Positions 23,244 to 32,376 of a DNA stretch of 64,000 nucleotides are shown piece by piece (position 1 is the first letter of the stretch; every line of letters begins with the position of its first letter). This DNA is from an uncultured Blautia sp. (GTDB lineage: Bacteria; Bacillota; Clostridia; Lachnospirales; Lachnospiraceae): the NCBI GenBank assembly GCA_900553515.1, contig USDN01000008.1, positions 3,869 through 67,868 on the forward strand, given 5' to 3'. The position numbers were made by a program, and so were the translations under genes. The notes beneath the pieces were generated by a model. It searched no databases. It was given only the letters and a program-made list of their open reading frames with translations, and had not been told where the DNA came from.

Positions 23244-23891
23244 ATGGAAAGACATGCATTTGCAATGAAGATAAAAGAAGACCAGATGAATATCTACAGA
23301 AAAAAACTGGGAGAGGTCTGGAAAGAACTTACCGATTTTCTGGACAGAAACGGAATCAGAAATTTCAGCATCTGGAATGCAGAGGATCTTATTTTTGGAT
23401 ATTATGAAAATGAAGATGGAATGAAGCTGGATAAACAAGAGGAAGCGGTAAGATCCGGACTTATAGAAAAAATGCAGGATACGTTTCAGTGGATTTCTGT
23501 ACCAGGCCAGGATATGCGCCTGATGTATCATGATTTTGGGATTGTAAGAGAATGCAAGGAACTGATCCGGCACAGAGTATTTATGACAAAGCTTAAGGAT
23601 GGCTGTGAGGAAGAATATAAGGCACGCCATGACGGGCTTATCGAAAAAAGAGGAGATACCGTAGATCCGGGACCGGACAGCAACTTCAGTATCTGGAGTG
23701 CAGGCGGCTATATTTTTGGCTACAATGAGATTGACACGACCATGGAAGTTCAGGAGACTGCAGAAGCCAGAGAGGAGACCATTGCCTGGGAAACCCGACA
23801 GCTGGAGATCATGGACTGGATCACAAATGATGTGGACTGGATGACAGGAGAGGTTCATGCAGCTGTGAAGCGGCTGGCATGGCATAACTGA
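23244..23891 (+). CDS. Tandem L-rhamnose mutarotase-like (DUF718) protein
   Basis: A 215-residue protein made of two RhaM/DUF718-like ferredoxin-fold repeats. Repeat 1 spans about residues 2-100 (HAFAMKIKEDQMNIYRKKL ... NFSIWNAEDLIFGYYE). Repeat 2 spans about 105-210 (HRVFMTKLKDGCEEEYKARH ... NFSIWSAGGYIFGYNE). Single-domain RhaM interconverts rhamnose anomers. Repeat 2 keeps the Y-x-x-R-H motif while repeat 1 has Y-R-K-K-L, so only one half may be catalytic. No rhamnose genes are nearby. Start at 23244 by its AGGAGG site. Confidence 0.75.
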   Translation: MERHAFAMKIKEDQMNIYRKKLGEVWKELTDFLDRNGIRNFSIWNAEDLIFGYYENEDGMKLDKQEEAVRSGLIEKMQDTFQWISVPGQDMRLMYHDFGIVRECKELIRHRVFMTKLKDGCEEEYKARHDGLIEKRGDTVDPGPDSNFSIWSAGGYIFGYNEIDTTMEVQETAEAREETIAWETRQLEIMDWITNDVDWMTGEVHAAVKRLAWHN

Positions 23892-23905
23892 AAACTGGAA
23901 ATGAA

Positions 23906-23937
23906 AAACTGCAGAACCGGCTCCGGTCCTGCAGTTT
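23906..23937. terminator. Bidirectional terminator
   Basis: AAACTGCAG (23906-23914) pairs with CTGCAGTTT (23929-23937), with an inner CCGG pair. It lies between the mutarotase-like gene and the convergent ferredoxin gene. Confidence 0.8.
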
Positions 23938-23950
23938 CATTTTCAGAAGT

Positions 23951-24337
23951 TTATTTCTCTACAATCTCAAGTACGTCCATTGGACATGCTTTTACACAGA
24001 TACCGCATGCGATACACTTGGATGCTACAGGTTTTGCATCTACTTTGACCATGAGGCCGAAAGGACATGCCTCCACACATTTACCACAGCCTGTACAGAG
24101 TTTTTTGTTTACCATGTAAACGCCTTTTGCGTTCTGAGTGATAGCTCCTGCCTCACATACTTCTGCACATTTGCCGCACTGAGGACATGCCACAGGTTTT
24201 GGCTCGCCTTTGCGTTCTACGATCTGGATGCAGGATGCAAGTACATTGGACTCTTTGTAGTAGGCGTTGGAACATGCCTCCACACATGCCAGACATGCCA
24301 TACAGGTAGCGCCTTTTTTCACTGCCAGTTTTTTCAT
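23951..24337 (-). CDS. Polyferredoxin (multiple 4Fe-4S clusters)
   Basis: A 128-residue iron-sulfur protein with four C-x2-C-x2-C-x3-C type runs: CMACLACVEAC, CPQCGKCAEVC, CTGCGKCVEACP and CIACGICVKACP. This fits three to four 4Fe-4S clusters, as in HycB/DmsB-like electron-transfer subunits. There is no signal peptide. ATG 24337 is preferred over 24343 because GGAGG lies 7 nt before it. It stands alone, so its redox partner is elsewhere. Confidence 0.9.
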   Translation of the reverse strand: MKKLAVKKGATCMACLACVEACSNAYYKESNVLASCIQIVERKGEPKPVACPQCGKCAEVCEAGAITQNAKGVYMVNKKLCTGCGKCVEACPFGLMVKVDAKPVASKCIACGICVKACPMDVLEIVEK

Positions 24338-24660
24338 TACCATACCTCCGCTTTTTGTTCTTTTTCAATCTCATTATCTGCTGTGTTCAGCTGGTTTCAT
24401 TATAACATTTTTATGTGATGCCGACAATTTATTTTGTGCTTTTTTTCACAAAGTCAGGAATTTTTCCTGTATACTACTGGTTTTGCCGGTGAAAATAGAG
24501 TATGATAAGAAAAAGTACTGTTGTGAATGGAGTGGACAATGGTGAAAGATTACAGGGAGAATTAACAGTTTCCTCACATTTTTCCCACAAAGTCAACACA
24601 AATTTTTTTTATACTCTAATCATCAAATGAAAACAGAGATATCCAAGGAGGGAAATCATA
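24338..24660. other. Divergent intergenic region
   Basis: No gene seen. It contains the promoters of the polyferredoxin (minus) and HtrA (plus; TATACT at 24610-24615). AGGAGGG at 24645-24651 is the HtrA ribosome binding site. A short ATG-initiated frame near 24539 has only seven codons. Confidence 0.5.
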
Positions 24661-26130
24661 ATGGAGAACATGAACCAGGATTTTAATATAAATAATGATG
24701 ATGACAATAAGGAGAAAAAGAACAAAAAGAAGAATCGTATTCTGAAAGGTACAGGGATTGCTCTGTGCGCTGTTCTGGCAGGCGGTCTTGCATTTGAAGG
24801 AATCAGCTCTGCATCCGGGTGGAATTTCAGCAATACAGTAAAAGCATCCAATACAGAAGAAAACAGAACAGAGCTTTTAAAAACAAAAGAGAAAACAGAG
24901 GATAAAAAAGAAGAAACTGCAGATACTGCACAGGAACCTGCAGAGGAGCCTTCTGAGACAAAAGTCAAAGGCAGTCTGGATGTATCAGATATTGCGGCAG
25001 AAGCAATGAAATCGGTTGTTGCTATTACAACTAAATCTGTTCAGGAGGTTCAGACGTATCTGGGAGATTTTGGATTCGGTGGATTTACTACACAGCAGCA
25101 GGAGGTAGAGGGAAGCGGCTCCGGTATTATCATTGGACAGAATGATGAAGAGCTTCTGATCGCAACAAATTATCATGTGATCGAGGGGGCTAATACCGTA
25201 TCGGTAACCTGTATTGACGGCGAAGTCTATGAAGCAACTGTAAAGGGGTATGATGCAGATAAGGATCTGGCAGTTGTTTCTGTGGCAGTTTCTGATATTT
25301 CTGATGATACCATGGAACAGATCCAGGTGGCTTCCATTGGAAGTTCTGATGATCTGAGAGTTGGAGAACAGGTTATTGCCATTGGTAATGCCCTTGGTTA
25401 CGGACAGTCTGTTACCACTGGTATTGTCAGCGCTAAGAACCGTAAGCTGGATGATTCCGGTCAGGCCGATGAAAATTCTGACGGCGTAAACCTGATCCAG
25501 ACAGATGCAGCTATCAACCCGGGAAACAGCGGCGGTGCTCTTCTTAATATGAACGGCGAACTGGTGGGAATCAACTCAGCAAAGCTTGCATCTACTGAGG
25601 TGGAAGGAATGGGCTATGCCATTGCTATTACAGATGTGTCCGATATCCTTGAAAATCTGATGAATGAAACACCGAGAGACAGGATAGAGGATCACGGCGT
25701 TCTGTCTATCGTAGGCACTTCTGTAAGCGAAGAGGCAGCCAGTGTTTATGATATTCCGGAAGGTGTTCTTATTGCAGAAGTAACAGAGGATGGAGCGGCT
25801 GATAAGGCAGGCATCAAGGAGAAAAATATCATTACAGAGTTTGATGGAAAAAGGGTGCGCAGCATCGATGCTCTGGTAGACATGCTTCAGTATTATGAGC
25901 CTGGTGAAGAGGTTGAGGTAACACTTCAGGTTCTTGGAAACGGCGGATACGAAGAAAAGAAGGTTACAGTGAAACTGGATAAAAATACCAATAAGGAAGC
26001 AGATACATCAGAAACAAAGGAGAGTGCTCAGCCATCAGAAGAACAAGGTGAGCAGAGTATTCTGGAAGAGTTTGGAAACGGAGCTGAGGAGGATTCCACA
26101 TACGAGGAATTTTTTGGTGACATCTGGTAA
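24661..26130 (+). CDS. HtrA/DegP-type serine protease with PDZ domain
   Basis: A 489-residue membrane-anchored protease. A Lys/Asn/Asp-rich cytoplasmic start (residues 1-30) precedes one transmembrane helix (about 31-50) and a Glu/Lys linker (to about 110). The trypsin-like domain has His172 (NYHVIE), Asp202 (DKDLAVV) and Ser290 (NPGNSGGALL). One PDZ domain follows (about 350-435) and an acidic tail. It acts in envelope protein quality control outside the membrane. Monocistronic, with a strong terminator. Confidence 0.93.
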   Translation: MENMNQDFNINNDDDNKEKKNKKKNRILKGTGIALCAVLAGGLAFEGISSASGWNFSNTVKASNTEENRTELLKTKEKTEDKKEETADTAQEPAEEPSETKVKGSLDVSDIAAEAMKSVVAITTKSVQEVQTYLGDFGFGGFTTQQQEVEGSGSGIIIGQNDEELLIATNYHVIEGANTVSVTCIDGEVYEATVKGYDADKDLAVVSVAVSDISDDTMEQIQVASIGSSDDLRVGEQVIAIGNALGYGQSVTTGIVSAKNRKLDDSGQADENSDGVNLIQTDAAINPGNSGGALLNMNGELVGINSAKLASTEVEGMGYAIAITDVSDILENLMNETPRDRIEDHGVLSIVGTSVSEEAASVYDIPEGVLIAEVTEDGAADKAGIKEKNIITEFDGKRVRSIDALVDMLQYYEPGEEVEVTLQVLGNGGYEEKKVTVKLDKNTNKEADTSETKESAQPSEEQGEQSILEEFGNGAEEDSTYEEFFGDIW

Positions 26131-26167
26131 AACAGGTATTTTTGTAAAAAGATAAGAATATAAGCAG

Positions 26168-26234
26168 AAAGACTGCTGCAGAATATGTTCTGGAATCTAT
26201 ACAGGTCAGAACATGGATCCGCAGCAGTCTTTTT
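26168..26234 (+). terminator. htrA terminator
   Basis: AAAGACTGCTGC (26168-26179) pairs with GCAGCAGTCTTT (26221-26232), with a nested TGTTCTG/CAGAACA stem, followed by T residues. Confidence 0.85.
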
Positions 26235-26322
26235 ATGCAATAGAAAAACAGAACAGAAGGTACTGATTTTTCTGTTGCATGAAAAACGTTCCGCGAGGAT
26301 GTGAACTGCTGTGCACAGGCTG
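26235..26322 (+). repeat. Dispersed hairpin/GNRA-loop element, copy A
   Basis: A 14-bp hairpin (26235-26248 with 26267-26280, one G-U pair) is directly followed by CGTTCCGCGAGGATGTG at 26287-26303. That core folds as a 6-bp stem with loop GCGA and one bulged U. The palindrome CTGTGCACAG follows at 26309-26318. The same core and layout occur at 40916-41029. The element lies between the htrA terminator and the nucleoside hydrolase promoter. Confidence 0.6.
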
Positions 26323-26323
26323 G

Positions 26324-26352
26324 TTGAAACCAAAGAAAAGGTCTGTTATACT
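26324..26352 (+). promoter_or_regulatory. Promoter of the nucleoside hydrolase gene
   Basis: TTGAAA (26324-26329), 17-nt spacer, TATACT (26347-26352). Confidence 0.65.
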
Positions 26353-26428
26353 TAAACACAGAAGTTCCGGGGATAATGTGGAAAACATTTTTCATCGGGA
26401 GAATATATGTGGAAAACGGTGAGAAAAT

Positions 26429-27376
26429 ATGAAAAAAAGAAAAGTGATTATTGACTGTGATCCGGGAGTAGACGATGCAGTGATGCTGGCACTGGCATCA
26501 GCTCACCAGGATCAGCTGGAGATATCAGGCATAACAACAGTATGTGGAAATCAGGATATAGATAAAGTAAGCAGAAATGCTTTGAGCCTGTCTGATCTTT
26601 TCGGTATTGAAGTTCCGGTAGCCAGAGGAATGGACAGACCCATGGTGCGGGAACCCCAGTATGCGCCGGAAACACATGGAGAAGACGGAATCGGCGGGTG
26701 TGTTCTTCCGGAGACACAGAAAACAGAGAGCAGGGAAAACGGAATCCTTTTTATGAAAAGAATATTGAAGGAACTGGACAAGGAGGAAAAGGCCACAATC
26801 ATTGCAACCGGTCCTTTAACGAATGTTGCACTTTTGCTTCGGATGTTTCCGGAAACGGCAGATAAGATCCGGGAGATTGTTTTTATGGGAGGATCACTGT
26901 CCGGAGGCAACGTTACAGATGCGGCGGAATTTAATTTTTATGAAGATCCGGAAGCTGCCAGAATAGTTCTCCGCTCAGGTGTTCCTCTGGTAATGTGCGG
27001 ACTTGATGTTACAGAGAAGTGTACACTGACCCGGAAACAGATACTGAAAATGTGCCAGTGGGGAAGTCCTGCGGCAAAGCTTTGCGGAGACATGCTGGGA
27101 TATTGTCTGGAAAATTCCTCTGAGAAATACAGAGGGGAAGTAAGTGTTCATGATGCAGTTCCGGTGATGTATCTCCTTCATCCGGAAATATTTGAAGGAA
27201 GACATAAGATTCTGGATGTAGACTGTTCAGAAGGTGCGGCCAGAGGGGCAGTACTGGGTGGATTCCGCTGGTGGAAAAATGAAGCAGAGGACACAAATGT
27301 TTATGTGCTGACAGGTGCAGATAAAGAGAAATTTCAGGAGTATCTGATCACATCTTTATATGAGCTGGCACAGTGA
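26429..27376 (+). CDS. Nucleoside hydrolase (IUNH family)
   Basis: A 315-residue inosine/uridine-preferring nucleoside hydrolase. The calcium-binding D-x-D-P-G-x-D-D motif is DCDPGVDDA at residues 10-18. The family's T-G-P-L-T-N is near 129-134 and the C-terminal V-H-D-A-V-P near 240-245 supplies the active-site His/Asp. It splits ribonucleosides into base and ribose in salvage. Weak GGTGAG ribosome binding site. The exonuclease gene follows 21 nt later, probably in the same operon. Confidence 0.92.
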   Translation: MKKRKVIIDCDPGVDDAVMLALASAHQDQLEISGITTVCGNQDIDKVSRNALSLSDLFGIEVPVARGMDRPMVREPQYAPETHGEDGIGGCVLPETQKTESRENGILFMKRILKELDKEEKATIIATGPLTNVALLLRMFPETADKIREIVFMGGSLSGGNVTDAAEFNFYEDPEAARIVLRSGVPLVMCGLDVTEKCTLTRKQILKMCQWGSPAAKLCGDMLGYCLENSSEKYRGEVSVHDAVPVMYLLHPEIFEGRHKILDVDCSEGAARGAVLGGFRWWKNEAEDTNVYVLTGADKEKFQEYLITSLYELAQ

Positions 27377-27397
27377 AAAGTAAAGGAAGAGCTTTAT

Positions 27398-28342
27398 ATG
27401 AATTATATTGTTTTTGATCTGGAGTGGAATCAGTGTCCTGATGGAAAAAATGGTTCGAATCCGGATCTGCCCTTTGAGATCATAGAGATCGGCGGGGTAA
27501 AGCTGAATGAAAAAAGAGAAAAGATCAGTGAATTTCACAGACTTATAAAACCTCAGGTCTACAACTGGATCCATGACAGTATCCATAGTGTGATCCATGT
27601 GGATTATAAGGAGCTTATGAATGGAGTACCATTTTCGCAGGCGGTCAGAGAATTTCTGGACTGGTGCGGGAAAGATTTTGTATTCTGTACCTGGGGGATG
27701 CAGGATCTGATGGAACTTCAGAGAAATATGAGGTATTATGGTCTCCTTGATCTTCTTCCCGGTCCGGTGATCTATTATGATATCCAGAAGCTATTCAGCT
27801 GGTTTCATGAAAATATCAAGCTGAGAAGAAGCCTGGAATATGCCATTGATTGTCTGGCCATTGAAAAAGAAAAGGATTTTCACAGAGCGCTGGAAGATGC
27901 GGAATATACAGCCAGGGTTTTTGCAAAGCTGGATATGGCAGAGATACTCCCTTATTATTCCATCGATACTTATCAGCCGCCGAATAGCCGGAAAGAAGAA
28001 ATTTATATCTCATATCCCACGTATGATAAATATATATCCAGACAGTTTTATGATCGGGAAAAAGTAATAAAAGACCGGGAAGTGGCAAGTACTCGCTGTC
28101 CTGTCTGCCATCTGCCGGCCAAAAGACGGCTGAGATGGTTTATGAATAATTCCAGAATATATGAAAGTATTTCTCAGTGTCAGGAGCATGGATATATTAA
28201 GGGAAAAGTCAGGATCCGCAGAACAGATGAAGATATGTTTTATGCAGTAAAGACTTTGAAACCTGTAAATGAACAAAAAGCGGAGGAACTCCGCCAGAAG
28301 CGGGATTCTCTCCGCAAAAAACGTAACATGAAGCATAATTAG
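27398..28342 (+). CDS. DEDDh 3'-5' exonuclease (KapD/ERI-like)
   Basis: A 314-residue exonuclease-fold protein. ExoI motif FDLEW is at residues 6-10 (D7, E9); ExoII is likely in FVFCTWGMQDL near 94-104 (Asp103); ExoIII H-R-A-L-E-D-A is near 162-168 (His162, Asp167). The C-terminal half (about 200-314) has C-P-V-C and a later Cys/His pair that may bind zinc, and a Lys/Arg tail. It acts on nucleic acid ends in the cytoplasm; natural substrate unknown. Confidence 0.85.
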   Translation: MNYIVFDLEWNQCPDGKNGSNPDLPFEIIEIGGVKLNEKREKISEFHRLIKPQVYNWIHDSIHSVIHVDYKELMNGVPFSQAVREFLDWCGKDFVFCTWGMQDLMELQRNMRYYGLLDLLPGPVIYYDIQKLFSWFHENIKLRRSLEYAIDCLAIEKEKDFHRALEDAEYTARVFAKLDMAEILPYYSIDTYQPPNSRKEEIYISYPTYDKYISRQFYDREKVIKDREVASTRCPVCHLPAKRRLRWFMNNSRIYESISQCQEHGYIKGKVRIRRTDEDMFYAVKTLKPVNEQKAEELRQKRDSLRKKRNMKHN

Positions 28343-29589
28343 ATAAGCAGATCGGACAGCAGGTTTTTTTGATAATATCTTGCAAAGCCGGTCTGCTGGC
28401 CGTTAAAACTGTAGGTGATCTCCAGAAGGGGAAGGCCTGCAGGATTTTTTTTGAATTTACGGCTTTTCTTTATTGTATTGATATCTGTACCGTTTGGAAG
28501 GGTGACAGAAGGCATTTGGATACGGTAAAACAAAACAAGATCCTTGTAATCTTTCAGTATATATTTTTCAGAAGGAAGACAGGATATGGAGATCTCTGCC
28601 GGTTCTGTTTTTACTGCAGATCTGGTAAAATTGTTAAAACCATAATCCAGAAGAGCTGCTGTATCGGAATAAGCTCCATTTACAGATTTCATTACAACAG
28701 AAACAAGATACAGATTGCCTCTCCGTGCATAGGTTACCAGTGTATTTCCGGCAGCATCTGTATAGCCGGTTTTTCCGCCAAGTACACCTTCGTAGGCACG
28801 GGTATTGCCTTTCATCATTTTGTGATGATTAAGAAGGTATCGGGTTTCTGCAAATTTGTTTGTAGGCGGGATCTCATAATAGGCAGTGGTAGCATATTTG
28901 CGGAAAGTTGGGTTAAACCATGCGGCACGGGCGATTTTTGCCATATCGCTGGCAGTTGTATAATGAAGCTCATCGGGAAGACCGTTTGGATTGTTAAAAT
29001 GGGTTCCTGTACAGCCGAGAAGTCGTGCCTTCAGGTTCATCAGTTCTACAAATTTTTTTACGGAGCCGGAGGTTTCTTCAGCAAGGGCAAGCGTCATTTC
29101 GTTGGCGGACTGGAGCATTACAGCCATCATGGCCTGCTCTATGGTCAGCTCCTCTCCGGTGTCGGCGTAGATGCTGGAGCTGTCGCTGATGGTGATGCCA
29201 TGGGCAGCAGATTCAGACATCACCAGTTTGCCTTTCATATCCAGATGTTCCGCGGCAAGAAGCGCAGTCATGATTTTTGTGATGCTGGCAGGGTACTGAA
29301 CCTTGTCAGCATTTTTGGAATACAGGACAGTTCCGGTGATCATGTCCACAAGAATGGCAGATTCTCCTTCAATCTTAGGTCCCTGCGGCCATCCAGGGAT
29401 ATTATCAGTAGAAGGCGCCTGGTTATAAAATTCTGTATGAGGATCAGGCGTAGGAGTGGCAGTTACGATAGGAGCTCCTGTCTCGTCATATCCTGTGGCG
29501 AAGACGGAGGATGCCGGCGCAAAAGCCATTGCTGCACATAAAATACCACATACGGATTTTTTCAGGCATTTTATAATTTTATTTTTCAT
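28339..29589 (-). CDS. D-alanyl-D-alanine carboxypeptidase (S11, DacA/DacF-like)
   Basis: A 416-residue penicillin-binding protein of peptidase family S11. A signal peptide (MKNKIIKCLKKSVCGILCAA; cleavage after VFA) is followed by the three catalytic motifs: S-x-x-K as SITK, S-x-N as SAN, and K-T-G in GGKTGYT. It trims the terminal D-Ala from peptidoglycan stem peptides outside the membrane. The start at 29589 is set by the signal peptide and AAAGG; longer upstream frame is not protein-like. Its end overlaps the exonuclease gene by 4 nt, convergent. Confidence 0.93.
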   Translation of the reverse strand: MKNKIIKCLKKSVCGILCAAMAFAPASSVFATGYDETGAPIVTATPTPDPHTEFYNQAPSTDNIPGWPQGPKIEGESAILVDMITGTVLYSKNADKVQYPASITKIMTALLAAEHLDMKGKLVMSESAAHGITISDSSSIYADTGEELTIEQAMMAVMLQSANEMTLALAEETSGSVKKFVELMNLKARLLGCTGTHFNNPNGLPDELHYTTASDMAKIARAAWFNPTFRKYATTAYYEIPPTNKFAETRYLLNHHKMMKGNTRAYEGVLGGKTGYTDAAGNTLVTYARRGNLYLVSVVMKSVNGAYSDTAALLDYGFNNFTRSAVKTEPAEISISCLPSEKYILKDYKDLVLFYRIQMPSVTLPNGTDINTIKKSRKFKKNPAGLPLLEITYSFNGQQTGFARYYQKNLLSDLLI

Positions 29590-29855
29590 GAAAACAACCT
29601 TTCTTATTTTTGTAAATATAACTGCTGATAAATCATTATAGCATATTTGTTTTTTATATTGTAGCCATATATTGGAAAAGTAAACAGTAACTAAACATCT
29701 GCTGCAGGAGCAGGAAATGCAGCAGAGAGATTTAAGCATATCAAAATGCAGCTATGAACAGGTAAAAAAAGAAGTTTAAAAATTCCCTGAAAAAAGTTAT
29801 AATTTATGATAATTATGAAAAAACAGCAAAATCAAAAGAATGGAGGGAGTCCTTA
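29590..29855. other. Divergent intergenic region
   Basis: No gene seen. A TATAAT box at 29799-29804 is a candidate -10 for the sugar-sensing operon. GGAGGGAG at 29841-29848 is its first ribosome binding site. Confidence 0.45.
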
Positions 29856-30887
29856 ATGCGGAAACCAGAGAATAAAGAAACAGGATTGCTCCTGCTGGGT
29901 ATTTTTATAGTAGGATTTTTTCTTTTTTTTACAAATAATTTTTATAAAAGTGTATGGAAAAAAAGCGGTCTGGAGGAGGCTGAGGAGATCCGCAATTATG
30001 ATATGCAGTATGAAATGATTGTAGGAAGCGGAAAAAGCGAATTCTGGCAGACGGTTTATGACAGTGCGCTGGAGGAGGCTGAGAAACATGACGCCTATGT
30101 GGAATTTCACGCCAGCGATATGAAAACAGGCTATGATGAAACAGACTATATGGAAATCAGTATTGCGGCAGGAGTGGATGGGATCATTCTGGAATATAAC
30201 GGAGAAGAAACGCTGAAAAAAGAGATCGATAAGGCTGAGGATGCAGGGATTCCTGTGATTACGATCATGAGCGATGCTCCGGACAGCAAACGCCAGAGCT
30301 TTGTGGGGGTGAATGATTATCAGATGGGACAGGCCTACGGAGAACAGATCGCGCAGTTTCTGGATGAAAATACAAAAAGTATCCTGCTTCTTCTGGACAG
30401 TGAAAAAGGAGATCTGGAAAAAAATCAGCTTTACAGCCAGATAAGCAATGCGGTGATGAAAAAAAACAGTACAGGAGAGATAGAGGTGAAGGCAGAGACG
30501 CTTACTCCGGAAAGCAAATTTGACATTGAAGAGGCAATACGAATGATTTTCCAGGCTCCGGAAGGACCTCCGCAGATCCTGGTATGTATGGATGAAATAA
30601 CGACAGAATGTGCGTATCAGGCAATGATTGATTTCAACATGGTAGGAGAGGTAAAGATTATCGGATATTATATTTCTGAAACCATTCGAGGTGCAGTAAA
30701 GAAAGGCCTGATACCGGTAACCTGTACATTGGATGCAGAAGGGATGGGACAGGACTGTGTGGATGCTCTGTGGGAACTGAAGCAGGAAGGAAGAGTAAAT
30801 TCTTATTATAATGCAGAACTTAAATTCCTGGGAAAAGAGGACATTGATAAAGCAGATCCCTCAAAAGCAGTGAAAGAAAGGGAATGA
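29856..30887 (+). CDS. Membrane-anchored sugar-binding (PBP1-fold) protein, likely sensory
   Basis: A 343-residue protein: an uncleaved N-terminal membrane helix (about residues 9-27) followed by a type I periplasmic-binding fold (GVDGIILEYNG near 100, GIPVITIMSD near 130, V-G-V-N-D-Y near 150, C-x-D-E near 247). It lacks a lipobox. It is the first gene of an operon with a YesM-type kinase 1 nt downstream and a YesN-type regulator, so it probably presents sugar to the kinase rather than to the transporter. Confidence 0.82.
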   Translation: MRKPENKETGLLLLGIFIVGFFLFFTNNFYKSVWKKSGLEEAEEIRNYDMQYEMIVGSGKSEFWQTVYDSALEEAEKHDAYVEFHASDMKTGYDETDYMEISIAAGVDGIILEYNGEETLKKEIDKAEDAGIPVITIMSDAPDSKRQSFVGVNDYQMGQAYGEQIAQFLDENTKSILLLLDSEKGDLEKNQLYSQISNAVMKKNSTGEIEVKAETLTPESKFDIEEAIRMIFQAPEGPPQILVCMDEITTECAYQAMIDFNMVGEVKIIGYYISETIRGAVKKGLIPVTCTLDAEGMGQDCVDALWELKQEGRVNSYYNAELKFLGKEDIDKADPSKAVKERE

Positions 30888-30888
30888 T

Positions 30889-32376
30889 ATGAATAAAACA
30901 AGATGGAAGGATATTCCCCTTGCAAGGAAGGTCATTCTGGCAGTGGGAAGCATTATGACCATGATGCTGGCGATCAATGTGATCCTGTATGGTCAGGTAA
31001 ATAAAACTATCAAAAGGATGGATACGGTTTATTCCAGCAATGTAAACCTGACAGAGCTTTCTGATTCGCTGAAGACAGTCCAGGAGGATCTTTATGCTTA
31101 TCTCAGCGTGAAATCGTCGGATTCTCTTGAAAATTATTATCGGAGTGAACAGAACTATTTAACCCTTCTTGATAAACTCAGTGATCAGATATCCTCCAAC
31201 CCTTCTAAGCTTCTGGAGCGAAATATCAAAAGTATGTCGGAAACCTACGTCCGGCTTACGGGAGATGCGGTTACTGCAAAGAGAAGCCGTAATGTAGAAA
31301 AGTATAAGGAGCTGTATGACCGGTCGCAGCAGCTTTATGGATATATCAATTCTTACATAAATGAGCTGAACAATCAGCAGTTCCGCAATAATTCTTCCAG
31401 CTATCAGACGCTTCGTGAGATGCTGGAATATCTGGAAATATCAAGCCTTGTTTTAATGAGTATAATGATGGGGCTTGGAGCGATGATGCTATTTGGAATA
31501 ACCAAGGGAATGATCGAGCCTCTGACTAATCTGGCAGAAACCGCAAATCTGGTAGGACAGGGGAATTTTAACGTAAAAATGCCCAGGACGGATGCACTGG
31601 ATGAAGTGGGAATCGTAACAAGGGCTTTTAATACAATGGTGGAAAGCCTGGAAGAGTATATTATCCGGACGAAAGAAAGTATGGAAAAGGAACAGCAGAT
31701 GATGGAAAAAGAGCTTCTTATGAAAAATCATCTCAAAGAGGCTCAGCTGAAGTATCTGCAGTCCCAGATCAATCCTCATTTTCTTTTTAATTCCCTGAAT
31801 GCAGGGGCACAGCTTGCCATGATGGAAGATGCGGAAAAGACCTGTATTTTTGTGGAAAAGATGGCGGATTTTTTTCGATATAATGTAAAAAAAGGTCTGG
31901 AGGACGCCAGTCTGGAAGAAGAGCTTACGGCGGTAGATAACTACATTTACATTCTTAACGTAAGGTTTGCCGGGGATATTCATTTTACAAAGGTGGTGGA
32001 TGCAAGACTTATGGATTGCCGGGTTCCAAGCATGATTCTGCAGCCCATTGTAGAGAATGCAGTAAATCATGGAATCCGGAACATTGACTGGGAAGGAAAA
32101 ATATTACTGGAAATTACCGGAACAGAGGACATGATCCATATACGGATAAAAGACAATGGAAAGGGTATGAGCCGGGAACGGATCTGTGAAGTTTTAAGCG
32201 GAAATTCGGGCGAAGGCGAGGAACAGTCAGATTCAACAGGAGTAGGGATGAATAATGTGATCAGCCGTCTGGAGCTTTATTACAATCAGAAAAACCTGGT
32301 GGATATCAGCAGCCAGGGGAAAAATATGGGAACAGAGGTTACATTAAGACTCCCGCGAACAGGAGGAAAGAAATAA
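30889..32376 (+). CDS. YesM/LytS-type sensor histidine kinase
   Basis: A 495-residue kinase: TM1 (about 14-34), an extracytoplasmic helical domain (about 35-185), TM2 (about 186-208), HAMP (about 208-260), His_kinase domain with QINPHFLFNSLN and His297, and a HATPase with DNGKGM and GVGMNNVISRL. There is no separate ligand domain fold of PBP type, consistent with sensing through the binding protein encoded just upstream. Coupled tightly to its response regulator (stop TAA immediately followed by ATG). Confidence 0.92.
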   Translation: MNKTRWKDIPLARKVILAVGSIMTMMLAINVILYGQVNKTIKRMDTVYSSNVNLTELSDSLKTVQEDLYAYLSVKSSDSLENYYRSEQNYLTLLDKLSDQISSNPSKLLERNIKSMSETYVRLTGDAVTAKRSRNVEKYKELYDRSQQLYGYINSYINELNNQQFRNNSSSYQTLREMLEYLEISSLVLMSIMMGLGAMMLFGITKGMIEPLTNLAETANLVGQGNFNVKMPRTDALDEVGIVTRAFNTMVESLEEYIIRTKESMEKEQQMMEKELLMKNHLKEAQLKYLQSQINPHFLFNSLNAGAQLAMMEDAEKTCIFVEKMADFFRYNVKKGLEDASLEEELTAVDNYIYILNVRFAGDIHFTKVVDARLMDCRVPSMILQPIVENAVNHGIRNIDWEGKILLEITGTEDMIHIRIKDNGKGMSRERICEVLSGNSGEGEEQSDSTGVGMNNVISRLELYYNQKNLVDISSQGKNMGTEVTLRLPRTGGKK

